The notes under the pieces: generated by a model
The model's database searches: none
What the model was told of the DNA's origin: nothing
Seen by the model: only the letters and a program-made list of their open reading frames with translations
Shown: one piece after another, positions 42,762-52,267 of the stretch
How positions within the stretch are numbered: the stretch's first letter is position 1
How the letters are laid out: the number at the start of each line of letters is the position of its first letter
Position numbers and translations under genes: made by a program
NCBI GenBank assembly: GCA_017991775.1
Contig: JAGOPV010000005.1
Location: 1 to 53,412 of the forward strand
Origin: Candidatus Levyibacteriota bacterium
GTDB lineage: Bacteria; Patescibacteriota; Microgenomatia; Levybacterales; UBA12049
DNA: 53,412 nt
Direction of reading: 5' to 3'

Positions 42762-44132
42762 ATGACCAATAAAGAACTCTGGCAAGACGTCCTTGTCGAC
42801 ATGAAAAAACAGCTCTCTTTAGCTAACTTCCTCACGCTCTTCAAACCAACCACTCTTCTCGCACTTGATGACAATATTGCAACTATCGCCGCGCCATCAA
42901 CCATGATCACTACGATGCTTGAGAAAAGATTTTCTCACGACATTAAGGCCGCACTTGATCAGAAGACAGGAAAAAACAACGACCTCCTCTTTATCACCCA
43001 GGTGATAGCACAGGAAGATACTGGCGAAAAAGCGGGACCACTTTTTGCAGAGACGGATATCAAAGTGGCTGATAAGCCTGTGGCCACCACCAACCAGCCC
43101 ACAATGATCGGTCACCTTCCAAGGGTGAGGGCAGAGTACACCTTTGCCACTTTTGCAGTCTCAGGGAGTAACCAGCTTGCATTCACGGCCGCCTCAACTG
43201 TAGCCAAAAATATTGGCACCTTTTATAACCCTCTCTTTCTCTATGGACCAGTTGGGGTAGGGAAGACTCATCTCATGCACGCGATTGCCAACGAGGTATA
43301 TCAGAAAGATCCGAATAAGAAGATTATCTACATAACAAGCGAGGAGTTCACCAATGAGGTAGTCGATGCGATCAGAACTAACTCAACTGCGCAGATGAAG
43401 AGGAGGTTTCGCGGAGCCACATTACTCCTAATAGATGATATCCAATTTGTCGAAGGCAAGGAGCGTGTGCAGGAAGAGCTATTCCACACATTTAACATTC
43501 TCATTGATAATAGTGCCCAAATCTGTCTTTCGTCAGACAGACCACCTCATGAGATTAAGAAGTTGGAAAAAAGGCTTTCGTCTCGATTTGCAGGTGGACT
43601 CACTGTCGATATTGAGCAGCCAGACACTGAACTCAAGACTGCAATACTACAAATGAAGGCGCAGAAATATCTCCAGAATCTCCCGCCAGATGTTGCAGCA
43701 CTTATCGCAGATAGAGTTGAAGATACACGTACACTTGAGGGCCTACTTCTTAGAGTCATTACTGAGGCAACAACGAATAATACTCAAATCACGCTTGAAA
43801 TTGCAGAGCAAGCGCTCGGTATGGCAAAACGGGAAGAGCGTGCGAATCTTCATGCTGAGGATGTCATCCGAGAAGTAGGGGAGTTCTATGGCGTCAAGAA
43901 GACACAGCTAACTGGACCCAAAAGGGATGCCTCTCTTGTTAAGGCGCGTCAAATAGTCATGTATCTTCTCAAGACAGAGCTTTCACTCACTCATGTTGAG
44001 ATCGGCAACATTCTCGGAGGTAGAGATCATACAACAGTTATGCATGGTGTGGATAAAATCACACAACTTGTGGAAAAGAAGACTGGAGTTGATCTTGAAA
44101 TCTCGGGGATAACAAAGGGCCTAAGGGGGTAA
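42762..44132 (+). CDS. dnaA: Chromosomal replication initiator protein DnaA
   Basis: 456 residues, the normal length. It binds DnaA boxes and melts the origin. The N-terminal domain I is LWQDVLVDMKKQLSLANFLT. AAA+ Walker A is LYGPVGVGKTHLMHAIA, Walker B is LLLIDDIQFVEGKE, and the arginine finger region is KRLSSRFAGGLTVDI. The C-terminal DNA-binding signature is LTHVEIGNILGGRDHTTVMH. It is flanked on both sides by DnaA boxes. Confidence 0.97.
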   Translation: MTNKELWQDVLVDMKKQLSLANFLTLFKPTTLLALDDNIATIAAPSTMITTMLEKRFSHDIKAALDQKTGKNNDLLFITQVIAQEDTGEKAGPLFAETDIKVADKPVATTNQPTMIGHLPRVRAEYTFATFAVSGSNQLAFTAASTVAKNIGTFYNPLFLYGPVGVGKTHLMHAIANEVYQKDPNKKIIYITSEEFTNEVVDAIRTNSTAQMKRRFRGATLLLIDDIQFVEGKERVQEELFHTFNILIDNSAQICLSSDRPPHEIKKLEKRLSSRFAGGLTVDIEQPDTELKTAILQMKAQKYLQNLPPDVAALIADRVEDTRTLEGLLLRVITEATTNNTQITLEIAEQALGMAKREERANLHAEDVIREVGEFYGVKKTQLTGPKRDASLVKARQIVMYLLKTELSLTHVEIGNILGGRDHTTVMHGVDKITQLVEKKTGVDLEISGITKGLRG

Positions 44133-44384
44133 AACTAGTGGATAAGAAAAAGGGGGCAGTTATCCACATGATATCCCCAAAATTATACACACGTTTTACA
44201 CAATCACTTGTGCCTAGATCTAAATTAAAAAACAACTATTATGAAAAGGTTGCACATAGAATCGAAATTGGATTTAGCTCGTGAATATAATCCTTTTTGA
44301 GAAAATACCGCTTATTATGAGACGTTTTTATATTGCATTTTTCCACTTATCCATATACACTACTACGACAACAAATAAAGATAT
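44133..44384. other. Probable origin of replication (oriC) between dnaA and dnaN
   Basis: Perfect TTATCCACA at 44160-44168. TTATACACA, which fits TTATNCACA, lies at 44183-44191. TTATCCACT is in reverse at 44137-44145, and weaker boxes are TTTTACACA (44194-44202) and TTATCCATA (44347-44355). A strongly A+T-rich stretch at about 44220-44345 could be the unwinding element. The position between dnaA and dnaN fits. Confidence 0.85.
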
Positions 44385-45494
44385 ATGAAGGTAACCTTAC
44401 TAGCTGAAAATCTCCAGAAAAAACTCACTTTTGTAAATCACGCTATCTCTTCACGTAACGATCTCCCTATATTAATGAATATTCTTTTGGTTGCAGATAA
44501 GGATACGTTAACGCTTTCTAGTACTGATCTTGAAATAGGAATACAGGCCGGAATGCCAGCTGAAGTTGAGGAAGCAGGATCGATTACTGTTCCTGCGAAG
44601 ACATTTATAGAACTCGTAAACTCACTTCCAAACGAGAAGATCACGCTAACACTTCAAGAGAACACCCTTAGAGTCGAGAGCAAGAAGACGAAGAGTTCTT
44701 TTCAGACTATTTCCGCAAGCGAGTTCCCAAAACTTTATGAGGAGAAGGGAGATCTTCTTGCAACTGTAAAGCTGAGCGAACTTCGAAAAGATGTCGCTCT
44801 CGTAGTCTTTTCTGCTAGCACAGATACAGTGAGACCAGCTCTCTCGGGTATCTTGATGAAGTCTGAGGGAGAGGGTTTTTTGTTCGTTGGCACTGATGGG
44901 TATAGATTGTCTTTAAAGCATCACGCTGGTGCTACTGGATCAGCCACAGTAGATCAAGAGCTCTTGATACCGGCTAGAGTCTTTAGAGAGGTCTTGTCTT
45001 TGAAAGACGTCGAGGAAGATCTCCAGCTGTATGTAGCAAAAAATAGTAATCAGGTGATCTTCGAGCAAAAGGACTTAATTTTAGTGGGGAGACTTATTCA
45101 GGGGGACTTTCCTAAATATGAAAAGATTATCCCTACAGATCATGGCTCACAGCTCACATTTGATCGCGAAGAATTGTTGAAGGCAGTGAAGATATGCTCT
45201 ATTTTTGCTAGAGAATCAGCAAATATTGTAAAGCTTACTCTCATGAAAGAAAAAATCATTGTATCTTCGCAGACTCAATCAATGGGGGACAATACGGTTG
45301 ATGTCGAGGCGACCCTAACTGGGGAGGAGAATGAGATTGCATTCAATGCCAAATATCTTCTCGATGCGCTCTCGCATATTGATCGAACTGAGCTGATGTT
45401 TGAGATGACAGGCCCATTGAATCCAGGAGTATTTAAGATCAAAGATGATGCCTCATTCCTCCACTTGATCATGCCGATCAGGGTTCAGAACTAG
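44385..45494 (+). CDS. dnaN: DNA polymerase III beta subunit (sliding clamp)
   Basis: 369 residues, the normal length. A homodimeric ring that tethers the polymerase to DNA. Three repeated clamp domains are seen: MKVTLLAENLQKKLTFVNHA with LPILMNILL; then VFSASTDTVRPALSGILM and LFVGTDGYRLSLKHH; then FNAKYLLDALSHI. The C-terminal LIMPIRVQN is the usual LMPMR-type end. No Shine-Dalgarno is present. It ends in a four-base overlap with the convergent gene. Confidence 0.97.
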   Translation: MKVTLLAENLQKKLTFVNHAISSRNDLPILMNILLVADKDTLTLSSTDLEIGIQAGMPAEVEEAGSITVPAKTFIELVNSLPNEKITLTLQENTLRVESKKTKSSFQTISASEFPKLYEEKGDLLATVKLSELRKDVALVVFSASTDTVRPALSGILMKSEGEGFLFVGTDGYRLSLKHHAGATGSATVDQELLIPARVFREVLSLKDVEEDLQLYVAKNSNQVIFEQKDLILVGRLIQGDFPKYEKIIPTDHGSQLTFDREELLKAVKICSIFARESANIVKLTLMKEKIIVSSQTQSMGDNTVDVEATLTGEENEIAFNAKYLLDALSHIDRTELMFEMTGPLNPGVFKIKDDASFLHLIMPIRVQN

Positions 45495-46117
45495 TTAAAT
45501 GTTTCTTTTACACCCTCGGCAGGCTTTAAGAATTCCCCATAGGTTGTTTCATACTGGGTGACTGTCATCGGTGTGAATCGCTGGACGTAATAGACGGTGT
45601 TCGTATATCTGTTAGCAAAGAACATAAAGCCTTTTGAAGGGTAGAGATGTGCGTCTGTGTAGAATCCTTGTCCCACGCTTGGAATTATTTTTTCTGCCTT
45701 GCCGTATTTTTGCTCAAGAGTCGCGATTTTAGAGGGCGCAGGTTCTGCAATTTGAGTATTGATAGACTCAAATATAACTATGCCATTTTGCGTGCGAATC
45801 TGATCCGTGGACCCAGGGATTTGTGAATTGACCTCATAGATAGTAGTGTCTCCGTCTTGCTTCTGTGATGCTATGGTGAAAGCACTCTTTATCTGCGTAT
45901 CAGTCGTAGTTCCAACTGTAGTTTTTTCAAGTGGGGAGATAAGATATTCTTTTTGCTGATCACCTGAGCCTGTATTGATGGGAGTAGGAGTTCCAGCGAT
46001 CGTTGTTGGAGGCGGTTGGGATTTTGGTGCAATTGAGTAGACGGCCACAATAATTCCAAGTAGAACTGCTATCGCGAGAACAATGAGGAGAATGATGGTT
46101 GATTTATTTGTTGTCAT
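45491..46117 (-). CDS. Hypothetical membrane-anchored extracellular protein (208 aa)
   Basis: An N-terminal membrane helix at residues 7-28 (IILLIVLAIAVLLGIIVAVY) is followed by a Pro/Thr linker and a beta-rich extracytoplasmic domain (IYEVNSQIPGSTDQIRTQNG, FANRYTNTVYYVQRFTPMT). No family is recognised. Its start overlaps the stop of the HExxH protein gene by four bases. It lies at the 3' end of the VirB4-containing cluster and shares the anchored layout of its neighbours. Confidence 0.75.
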   Translation of the reverse strand: MTTNKSTIILLIVLAIAVLLGIIVAVYSIAPKSQPPPTTIAGTPTPINTGSGDQQKEYLISPLEKTTVGTTTDTQIKSAFTIASQKQDGDTTIYEVNSQIPGSTDQIRTQNGIVIFESINTQIAEPAPSKIATLEQKYGKAEKIIPSVGQGFYTDAHLYPSKGFMFFANRYTNTVYYVQRFTPMTVTQYETTYGEFLKPAEGVKETFN

Positions 46118-46872
46118 TTGCCTACATAGGTATCTGCCATATTATAGTGTAGTCTAAACCGTCCGCCAGTATATGGATTCGGAGCTCCACCACCGCAGGT
46201 AAGCTCTCCAACTGTCGGATTAAGGAAGAGTGCAATTGAGTCCGCATGATCTTCATTTACAAGACTGACACCAAAACCACAGCCGGTTCGAGAGTAGTTT
46301 GTGATCCCACCCTCACGACTCATAATACTTGGAATTTCTAGTCTGCTAGCTTCGCCTCGTGTACTGCACCATTGCCAGACATGGGTGAGTTCATGGAGAA
46401 GGAGCGCTTTTACCCAGTCGCCTCCATGGTGGGCGCCAACCATGACGCTTGGCTGACTTTTATCTTGAGGGCAGGCGAATTGTTGTGAATAGTTGTACCC
46501 CCAGCTTCGCATGGAAGCACCCTTGATGTCCTGGAGTATGCCAACGCATCCAATTTCATGAAACTCCTCCCACGCATACTGCATTTGGTCAAGCGTTAAA
46601 GATAGGTCGAGTCCAAACTTCGTAAGAATCGCTTGTCTATACTGCTCGACTGTTGTGAAGTTGACCTGTGGTGCCACGGCGCATGCTGTTACAGGTCCGC
46701 CACCTCCACCTGTTGCTGCAGTGCATCCGGGTTGCTGATTGTTGGGCAGCTCTCCCTTTCCTACGATGGAGTTGCAGGTGTTGCTTGAGACGGGTGCTAA
46801 CGCAAGAGTGGGTGTAGCGCCCGTTGCTAGGACAATTAGGATAGGCATAAGTAATAAAAGTAACTTTTTCAT
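46114..46872 (-). CDS. Secreted putative metalloprotease (HExxH)
   Basis: 252 residues from ATG 46872. A Sec signal peptide (MKKLLLLLMPILIVLATGA, with cleavage near ALA) is followed by a short Cys-containing linker. The helical domain carries the zinc motif H160-E161-L-T-H164 (ALLLHELTHVWQW). A downstream NEDHADSIALF could provide the third zinc ligand. Eight or more Cys suggest disulphides outside the cell. It may remodel envelope proteins or serve the secretion cluster. The substrate is unknown. Confidence 0.75.
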   Translation of the reverse strand: MKKLLLLLMPILIVLATGATPTLALAPVSSNTCNSIVGKGELPNNQQPGCTAATGGGGGPVTACAVAPQVNFTTVEQYRQAILTKFGLDLSLTLDQMQYAWEEFHEIGCVGILQDIKGASMRSWGYNYSQQFACPQDKSQPSVMVGAHHGGDWVKALLLHELTHVWQWCSTRGEASRLEIPSIMSREGGITNYSRTGCGFGVSLVNEDHADSIALFLNPTVGELTCGGGAPNPYTGGRFRLHYNMADTYVGK

Positions 46873-46876
46873 ATGA

Positions 46877-47389
46877 TTAGCAGCTTGGTGCCAATGGATT
46901 AAATGCTGGGCTATTTTCTGGAAGCGATCTTCGAGCCTGAGCACTTAGATAGAAGACGAGGGGGAGGTGGCAAATTGCATCAGGGCTTAATCCGACGCTG
47001 TTCAGGTATGAAACTGCCTCGTTTTTTGCAGTGTCAATTTCTGGGGTCAATATTTCAGCCATAAATTGATCAGGAGAGCTGAGGTACTCTATCCTAACAT
47101 TGGATGAGGTATAAATAATGGAATTTGACTCAGCTCTAAGGGCAAGTTCTTCTCGAAGAGCTGCATCTTTGCTGCCAAACGGAGTTCTTGTATTTACCAT
47201 CTCGAGCATTTTTTCACTTGCAGAAGGATCATATGTGATTGGCTTAACCTCTGAGGAAGTTGGAGTTGGAATTGTTTGTGTGACAGAAGTCTTCTCAAGT
47301 GGTCGGAAAAAAGAGAAGAGAGCCATCGTAAAAACAAAAAGTGCCAGGAGCGCTGCGATTGCTACTAAAATGTATTGTGATTTATTCAT
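46877..47389 (-). CDS. Hypothetical membrane-anchored protein (170 aa)
   Basis: An N-terminal membrane helix (YILVAIAALLALFVFTMALF) is followed by a Pro/Thr linker and a helical extracytoplasmic domain ending in NPLAPSC. Its build matches the 208-residue protein two genes downstream: short cytoplasmic start, one helix, outer domain. It lies five bases before the secreted HExxH gene and 12 bases after the large membrane protein, so all are probably one operon. No domain is recognised. Confidence 0.72.
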   Translation of the reverse strand: MNKSQYILVAIAALLALFVFTMALFSFFRPLEKTSVTQTIPTPTSSEVKPITYDPSASEKMLEMVNTRTPFGSKDAALREELALRAESNSIIYTSSNVRIEYLSSPDQFMAEILTPEIDTAKNEAVSYLNSVGLSPDAICHLPLVFYLSAQARRSLPENSPAFNPLAPSC

Positions 47390-47401
47390 AACGTGATTTA
47401 A

Positions 47402-50335
47402 TTATCTCGCACACTGCCAGTACGCACCAAGTGGCAAGCCGTTTGGAACTAGATACTTCTTATTAAAATTAACTGCGTTACTTGTCTGGAGTTCCCAGTT
47501 AACGTCTCCTCGATCTTCTGGTCTCGTAGGATTATTGGTACTACCCCTTGTTAAGTTGATGAAGGGCCCATCTGCTCCTCTTCCCATCTGATAAAGCCCC
47601 CATGCGCCATATGGATCGGGGGTATCCCCAGCTGCGCCGGAGCGATAGAACTCATTTGGATTATAAGCGCTCTCACAAGGGATGATCTTATTGAACCATA
47701 AATTTGCATTTGCAGGATCGAGCTTTTTAAGAAGGTCAAAGAGTTTATTTTTATCATAATTACAGGTCGGGTCTCCATAATTCTTGCCTGCAGGATTGCT
47801 TGAGAGTGAGTATGTATTGCACGTGTTCGTTGATGGGGGAACGTGTCCACTATTGATCGTGTTGGAAGTAGATCCAGATTCGGATGAAGTCTGGGTGTTG
47901 GTAGTGCTGCCAGGTACTTCATCAACAGTGATCGTGGCACTTCCACTCTCAAGGACGTCGTCTTTTACTATTGGAAGGAGTGTCACTGTAAAAGACTTGC
48001 TTCCAAAGATCGTGCCCGCAGTTCCACCACCCCCATTTCCAACCCCGGAATACTTGTCAGCAATTGCTTTAGCGCGATTTGAGAAGTTTTGCATGTTGCT
48101 ACCATAATATGCTCCCCAGCCTCTCATCGTCTGAGCCCAGTTATTTCCGGCGCTGATATCAGCAGCCACTTCAAGGGCAATCGCAGTGGCTCCAAGTTTT
48201 TGATCCATGAGAAGGATAGCAATTGCCTGTTGGGCTGCTTGATTGCCCGAGTCGGCCTTATTTACGAGTGAGGGTATTGTGTCACTTGGGAAGATTGCAG
48301 GATTTCTGATCTTTCCACCAGAGTTAGAGATCACGGCTTGACCAACTCGTTGCACCTCTATCGGATTTGTAGATTTCCCTGTTCCATAAATTGAGTCAAA
48401 GTCTGCTGCTAAATGTCCACCAACTTGAGCGACTTGGATGCCATAACCTACCTGCCACCCTCCTGAGTAATATCCGCCAGCACAACCTGCATTGATGTCT
48501 TTACTCACGTCCTTACAGTTCCAAAAGTAGGGCTGATCACCGATTCCCTCAATTGCTCCAACCCAAATAACAGAGAGAAAAGGGTCCACATACTGACTTG
48601 AGAATTTCGATTTGAGATAGGTACTGTTTTGTGCAACTGCACCCCCTAGTCTGTTAAGTGCATCAATTGTCGTTTGATTGTACGTGACATCTGAGAGACC
48701 TTGCGGTTGAGGGAGAGAATAGGGGGATTGGGTGTATCTAGCATAAGATATCCCCGTGTCAGAAACTGTATTTATAGTTTTGGCGGAAGGGGAAGAGCCG
48801 CTATTTTGGCTAAAGAGCCATGTGACACTTGTTGTTTTTGGCAATCCAGTCGTTTTGTCAGTGCCTTTTTGCTCTGTGAATATGCCTGATGCGCTAATAA
48901 AACGAGCCTTTTCGGGGATTGGATAGACTATTTTAATTTCATATGCAGGGCCATTATAGGTTCCAGTTATTGTGTATGTTACAAGCGATTTTTGATATTT
49001 TTCGGCGAACTCTCTGATTCTATCAGCCGTGTCATCAAGGAGGTCCTTGAGATTGTCGACCAAACCCAAGACTGCCTTGTTATTTGCTGATGAAGTAGCA
49101 ACGCCTAGAACTTTGTCCTCGGGGTTTTCAACAGTTGTATCGCCAGTACTAATATCGACTGTGGGTGGATCATATGCTAGGTCTTGAGACGAGTCAGGAT
49201 TAGTGACAATAATAATAATGAACAAAATCAGAATTGTTGCTGCGATCCCTACCCAACCCCAAAGGCTAATAAATCCAACAAGTCGAACTATCTTAGTGAC
49301 ATTGCCAAGACCGCCTGAGATTTTGCGGAGCATTCCCCGTCCTGGAGCTCTTTTTCTGCCGGGCTGTCTTCTTGGCGGAGTCGGTCGGTTGCCCCTTTCG
49401 CCTTCATCATCTTCATCCTGAGGCATTCTGTCAGGCTCAGAAGTGGGCATAGGCATGTTATATTCAGGCGGAGATTCGTAAGACGAGGCGCCAACAGCAG
49501 AGCTGTTTGATCGTGGTGCCTGATTTTGCTCAGGAAGAGTATTATCGTCTGATCTTTCATCCGTGCGTGCATCAGGCAGGTCGAAGTCTTTAAAGAAATT
49601 TCCCACGAATGGTTTGATGGACTGATTTGTTGGCACTGCTGATCGTGAATTTGCTAATACTGGCCCAGTATAGGTAGTGCTATTTGTACTCGGTATGATC
49701 GGTCCTATTGGAGATGGTTGGGTTTTGCTTGTGACGATCTCACCTGAATACGCAGCTGCTTTAGCCTGGATTGGAGTTATAATCCCTTGAGGTGCCGTTT
49801 CTCGTGTGCGAAGATCTGCTAGTATTTTGCTGACTGGCGCTCTTGCTTGAGTAACTAGAGTGATTGGAGGCTGAGAAGGAATAGCTGGCTGAGTGGCAAA
49901 GGGAGTTGAAGATGATGTAGCTAAATCAGCTTCGCTATCTATCCCTGGTCTTTTTTGGAGGTCCTCTGTTGGCTGATCAATCTCGGGGTGAAAAGAGCTA
50001 TAGTCCTGATCTTCTTCTTTAGGCTTACGATCTTTTTTTATCGGCTCTGGTGCAATCTGCGATATGATTTTCTGTATTGCTGGATCTTGAGATATTGGAC
50101 CATTAAGCCAGAGAAGTGGATCGTCAAAGGGCTTCTCTGTAAATTGCTTCCGGACCTTCTCAGGAATAGTAGAATAGAAGTCATCCCATTGCTGCTGAGA
50201 TAGTATTTTTTTGAACTGAACTTTGGGATAAAGCTTAAGCAGTTGCTTCCATGTCCTATCTACAGCAGCTGCTCTTTTAGGAAATTGGATAAGATCAGAC
50301 CTGAGTGTTTGGGCTAAAGATAATTTTGGATCCAT
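47402..50335 (-). CDS. Large membrane protein with two lysozyme-like regions, secretion-cluster component
   Basis: 977 residues from ATG 50335; ATG 50362 is an alternative, but a -10-like TGGTATGAT ends two bases before it. The cytoplasmic N-terminal 350 residues are polar and largely disordered. One membrane helix follows (WVGIAATILILFIIIIV). Outside there is a lysozyme/transglycosylase-like region (FLSVIWVGAIEGIGDQ, GGYYSGGWQVGYGIQ). A second one closes the C-terminus: NKIIPCESAYNPNEF, then DPYGAWGLYQMG and WELQTSNAVNF. These recall VirB1-type wall-cutting enzymes. It lies next to virB4. Confidence 0.75.
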   Translation of the reverse strand: MDPKLSLAQTLRSDLIQFPKRAAAVDRTWKQLLKLYPKVQFKKILSQQQWDDFYSTIPEKVRKQFTEKPFDDPLLWLNGPISQDPAIQKIISQIAPEPIKKDRKPKEEDQDYSSFHPEIDQPTEDLQKRPGIDSEADLATSSSTPFATQPAIPSQPPITLVTQARAPVSKILADLRTRETAPQGIITPIQAKAAAYSGEIVTSKTQPSPIGPIIPSTNSTTYTGPVLANSRSAVPTNQSIKPFVGNFFKDFDLPDARTDERSDDNTLPEQNQAPRSNSSAVGASSYESPPEYNMPMPTSEPDRMPQDEDDEGERGNRPTPPRRQPGRKRAPGRGMLRKISGGLGNVTKIVRLVGFISLWGWVGIAATILILFIIIIVTNPDSSQDLAYDPPTVDISTGDTTVENPEDKVLGVATSSANNKAVLGLVDNLKDLLDDTADRIREFAEKYQKSLVTYTITGTYNGPAYEIKIVYPIPEKARFISASGIFTEQKGTDKTTGLPKTTSVTWLFSQNSGSSPSAKTINTVSDTGISYARYTQSPYSLPQPQGLSDVTYNQTTIDALNRLGGAVAQNSTYLKSKFSSQYVDPFLSVIWVGAIEGIGDQPYFWNCKDVSKDINAGCAGGYYSGGWQVGYGIQVAQVGGHLAADFDSIYGTGKSTNPIEVQRVGQAVISNSGGKIRNPAIFPSDTIPSLVNKADSGNQAAQQAIAILLMDQKLGATAIALEVAADISAGNNWAQTMRGWGAYYGSNMQNFSNRAKAIADKYSGVGNGGGGTAGTIFGSKSFTVTLLPIVKDDVLESGSATITVDEVPGSTTNTQTSSESGSTSNTINSGHVPPSTNTCNTYSLSSNPAGKNYGDPTCNYDKNKLFDLLKKLDPANANLWFNKIIPCESAYNPNEFYRSGAAGDTPDPYGAWGLYQMGRGADGPFINLTRGSTNNPTRPEDRGDVNWELQTSNAVNFNKKYLVPNGLPLGAYWQCAR

Positions 50336-50389
50336 AATTAGAGTCGTATACGGCTTGCCCATTAATCATACCAGAATATCGAGGCTATT

Positions 50390-52264
50390 CTATGAAGAAA
50401 TCTCAGTCGCTGGTGTAGGAATTGGCGCTGGGGAAGTTGTGGCCTGCTGCACCTGTTGCTCTTGAAGTGTCTTTGCAGCAGCATCTTGCTGCTGATGAAG
50501 TATCTCCTCTGGATTTGAGGTAATGAGATCATGTTCAAATGGTGCTGATAGGACCTTCATTGCCACATGATTCTGGCCGGCGAAGAATAATCCTTCCCCG
50601 ATATCAGATGACAAGAGAAGCTCACGCTCACCCTCCGATAGATAAAAGGTTTGACTTACCAGATCAACCTCAGCGGTGCCCTGCTTGAGAAGTACCTGGA
50701 TTGATGAGTTAGTCAGGACTGCCTTACCATAATCAGTTCTTAAAAAGTCCTCAACATCCTGTGTTGCAGTTGTGAGGCCAAGGTAGTATTTTCGAGCCCG
50801 CTTTGCGATAGAGTAGACGAAAGATGCTGAGTCTTCATACTTCATCATGTACCACGCTTCATCCAAAATAAGCAGGCGCTTTTTTAGCGTTTTCTTTACT
50901 CTTGTCCAAACAAAATCAAGGATGATATGCATCGCAATTGGTCTTAGCGCTTCTTCGAGGTGGCGAAGTGAAAAGACTGTGAGAGCATTAGTAATATTAA
51001 AGTTGGAAGGCTGATTGAATACCCCAGCTGCACTTCCTTGAATAAATCGCTCAAGCTGATATGACATGTCCTTTGCAGCTTTTGTTTCCATGCCAAGAAG
51101 TGTTTTGTAAAGATCTTCAAGAATAGGGGGTGGTCTCTTTTGTGTCTCAGGGTCGGTCGTAATACCTTTTTGTCGGTAGGTCTCTACAAGTGCGCGATCA
51201 AGGATAGCATCGTGTTCTGCGTCTAAGTCTCCCATAATCAATTTGAGAAGACCATGAAGAGAGAGTATTTTAAGGCCAAGTTCATTTTCTCCAGGCTCGT
51301 AGAGCTCTGATAGGTCAAATGGATTTATCTTGATAGGTGAGGCTGAGGTGAAGTCAATGACCTCGCCCCCAAGCGTGTTAGCAAGAGTGGTGTATTCGCC
51401 CTCTGGATCAACAACAATGACTTCAGTTCCAAACATGAAATGTCTCATAAGCTCAAGCTTGATGAGGTATGACTTACCAGAGCCTGATTTTCCTAAGACG
51501 ACCTCATTTGCGTTTTCAAGCGAAAAGCGATCAAAAATAATAAGCGAGCCATTTTGCTGGTTGATACCATACATCACACCTCGATTCTGCGTTAAGACAG
51601 CTGAGGTAAAAGGGAAGGTTGAAGCAAGGGATGTCGTATCCATGTTGCGTGTAATGTAAAGCCTGTCCTGGGCCATTGGCATGCTTGATTTAAAGCCCTC
51701 TTCCATCTGGAGTGTTGCAGACTTAGCAGAGAGAAGGAGGGAAGCTAGCGTCGTTTTAAGCTGCTTTGTTGCATCAGTAAGCTCGACAAGTGTATCCGCT
51801 GAAAGAGTTATATAAAAGCTAAATTGAAAGAATCGCTCAACTCCCTTTGCAAGTTCTTCCTGCAATCCGAGTGCATCTTCAAGAGCTGCCTCGACCTGTG
51901 GGTCTGCTGGTCTCCCATTCTCATTTTCTGAAGCAATAGTCGCTTGCATCTCTGCAATCTTTCGACGAAGATCTGACAAAACATCTGCCGAGGCTGTTGG
52001 ATAGCAAAACATTGAGATGTCTAGGGTATGGTCATAATCAATGATTGGCTGAAGCCAGTTGGGTGAGACAAAGCGTGGATACCCCACGACAAAGAGGGTG
52101 CTAAAGAAGCGTTCTCCAACTCTAATATAGCGAAAATCTACCTCAACTGAAGATGGTGCGATAAGATCGACCATCGATAGCATTCCTTTCTCAAGAGTAG
52201 CAACTCCTGCGGGTGGTGGAGCTATCTGTTGTGCTGGTTTTTTATTTTTATTGAACATACTCAT
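50390..52264 (-). CDS. virB4: VirB4/TraC-type ATPase
   Basis: 624 residues. A cytoplasmic ATPase that powers type IV secretion or related machines. Walker A is VVLGKSGSGKSYLIKLELM, followed by EVIVVDPEGEYTTLANTLGG and INPFDL. Walker B is KRLLILDEAWYMMKYED, and the late ATQDVEDFLRTDYGKAVL matches VirB4/TraC. The N-terminal domain is reduced compared with 800-residue VirB4, and a separate 221-residue protein upstream may supply the missing part. The C-terminal tail is Gln/Pro-rich. Confidence 0.93.
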   Translation of the reverse strand: MSMFNKNKKPAQQIAPPPAGVATLEKGMLSMVDLIAPSSVEVDFRYIRVGERFFSTLFVVGYPRFVSPNWLQPIIDYDHTLDISMFCYPTASADVLSDLRRKIAEMQATIASENENGRPADPQVEAALEDALGLQEELAKGVERFFQFSFYITLSADTLVELTDATKQLKTTLASLLLSAKSATLQMEEGFKSSMPMAQDRLYITRNMDTTSLASTFPFTSAVLTQNRGVMYGINQQNGSLIIFDRFSLENANEVVLGKSGSGKSYLIKLELMRHFMFGTEVIVVDPEGEYTTLANTLGGEVIDFTSASPIKINPFDLSELYEPGENELGLKILSLHGLLKLIMGDLDAEHDAILDRALVETYRQKGITTDPETQKRPPPILEDLYKTLLGMETKAAKDMSYQLERFIQGSAAGVFNQPSNFNITNALTVFSLRHLEEALRPIAMHIILDFVWTRVKKTLKKRLLILDEAWYMMKYEDSASFVYSIAKRARKYYLGLTTATQDVEDFLRTDYGKAVLTNSSIQVLLKQGTAEVDLVSQTFYLSEGERELLLSSDIGEGLFFAGQNHVAMKVLSAPFEHDLITSNPEEILHQQQDAAAKTLQEQQVQQATTSPAPIPTPATEISS

Positions 52265-52267
52265 ATT

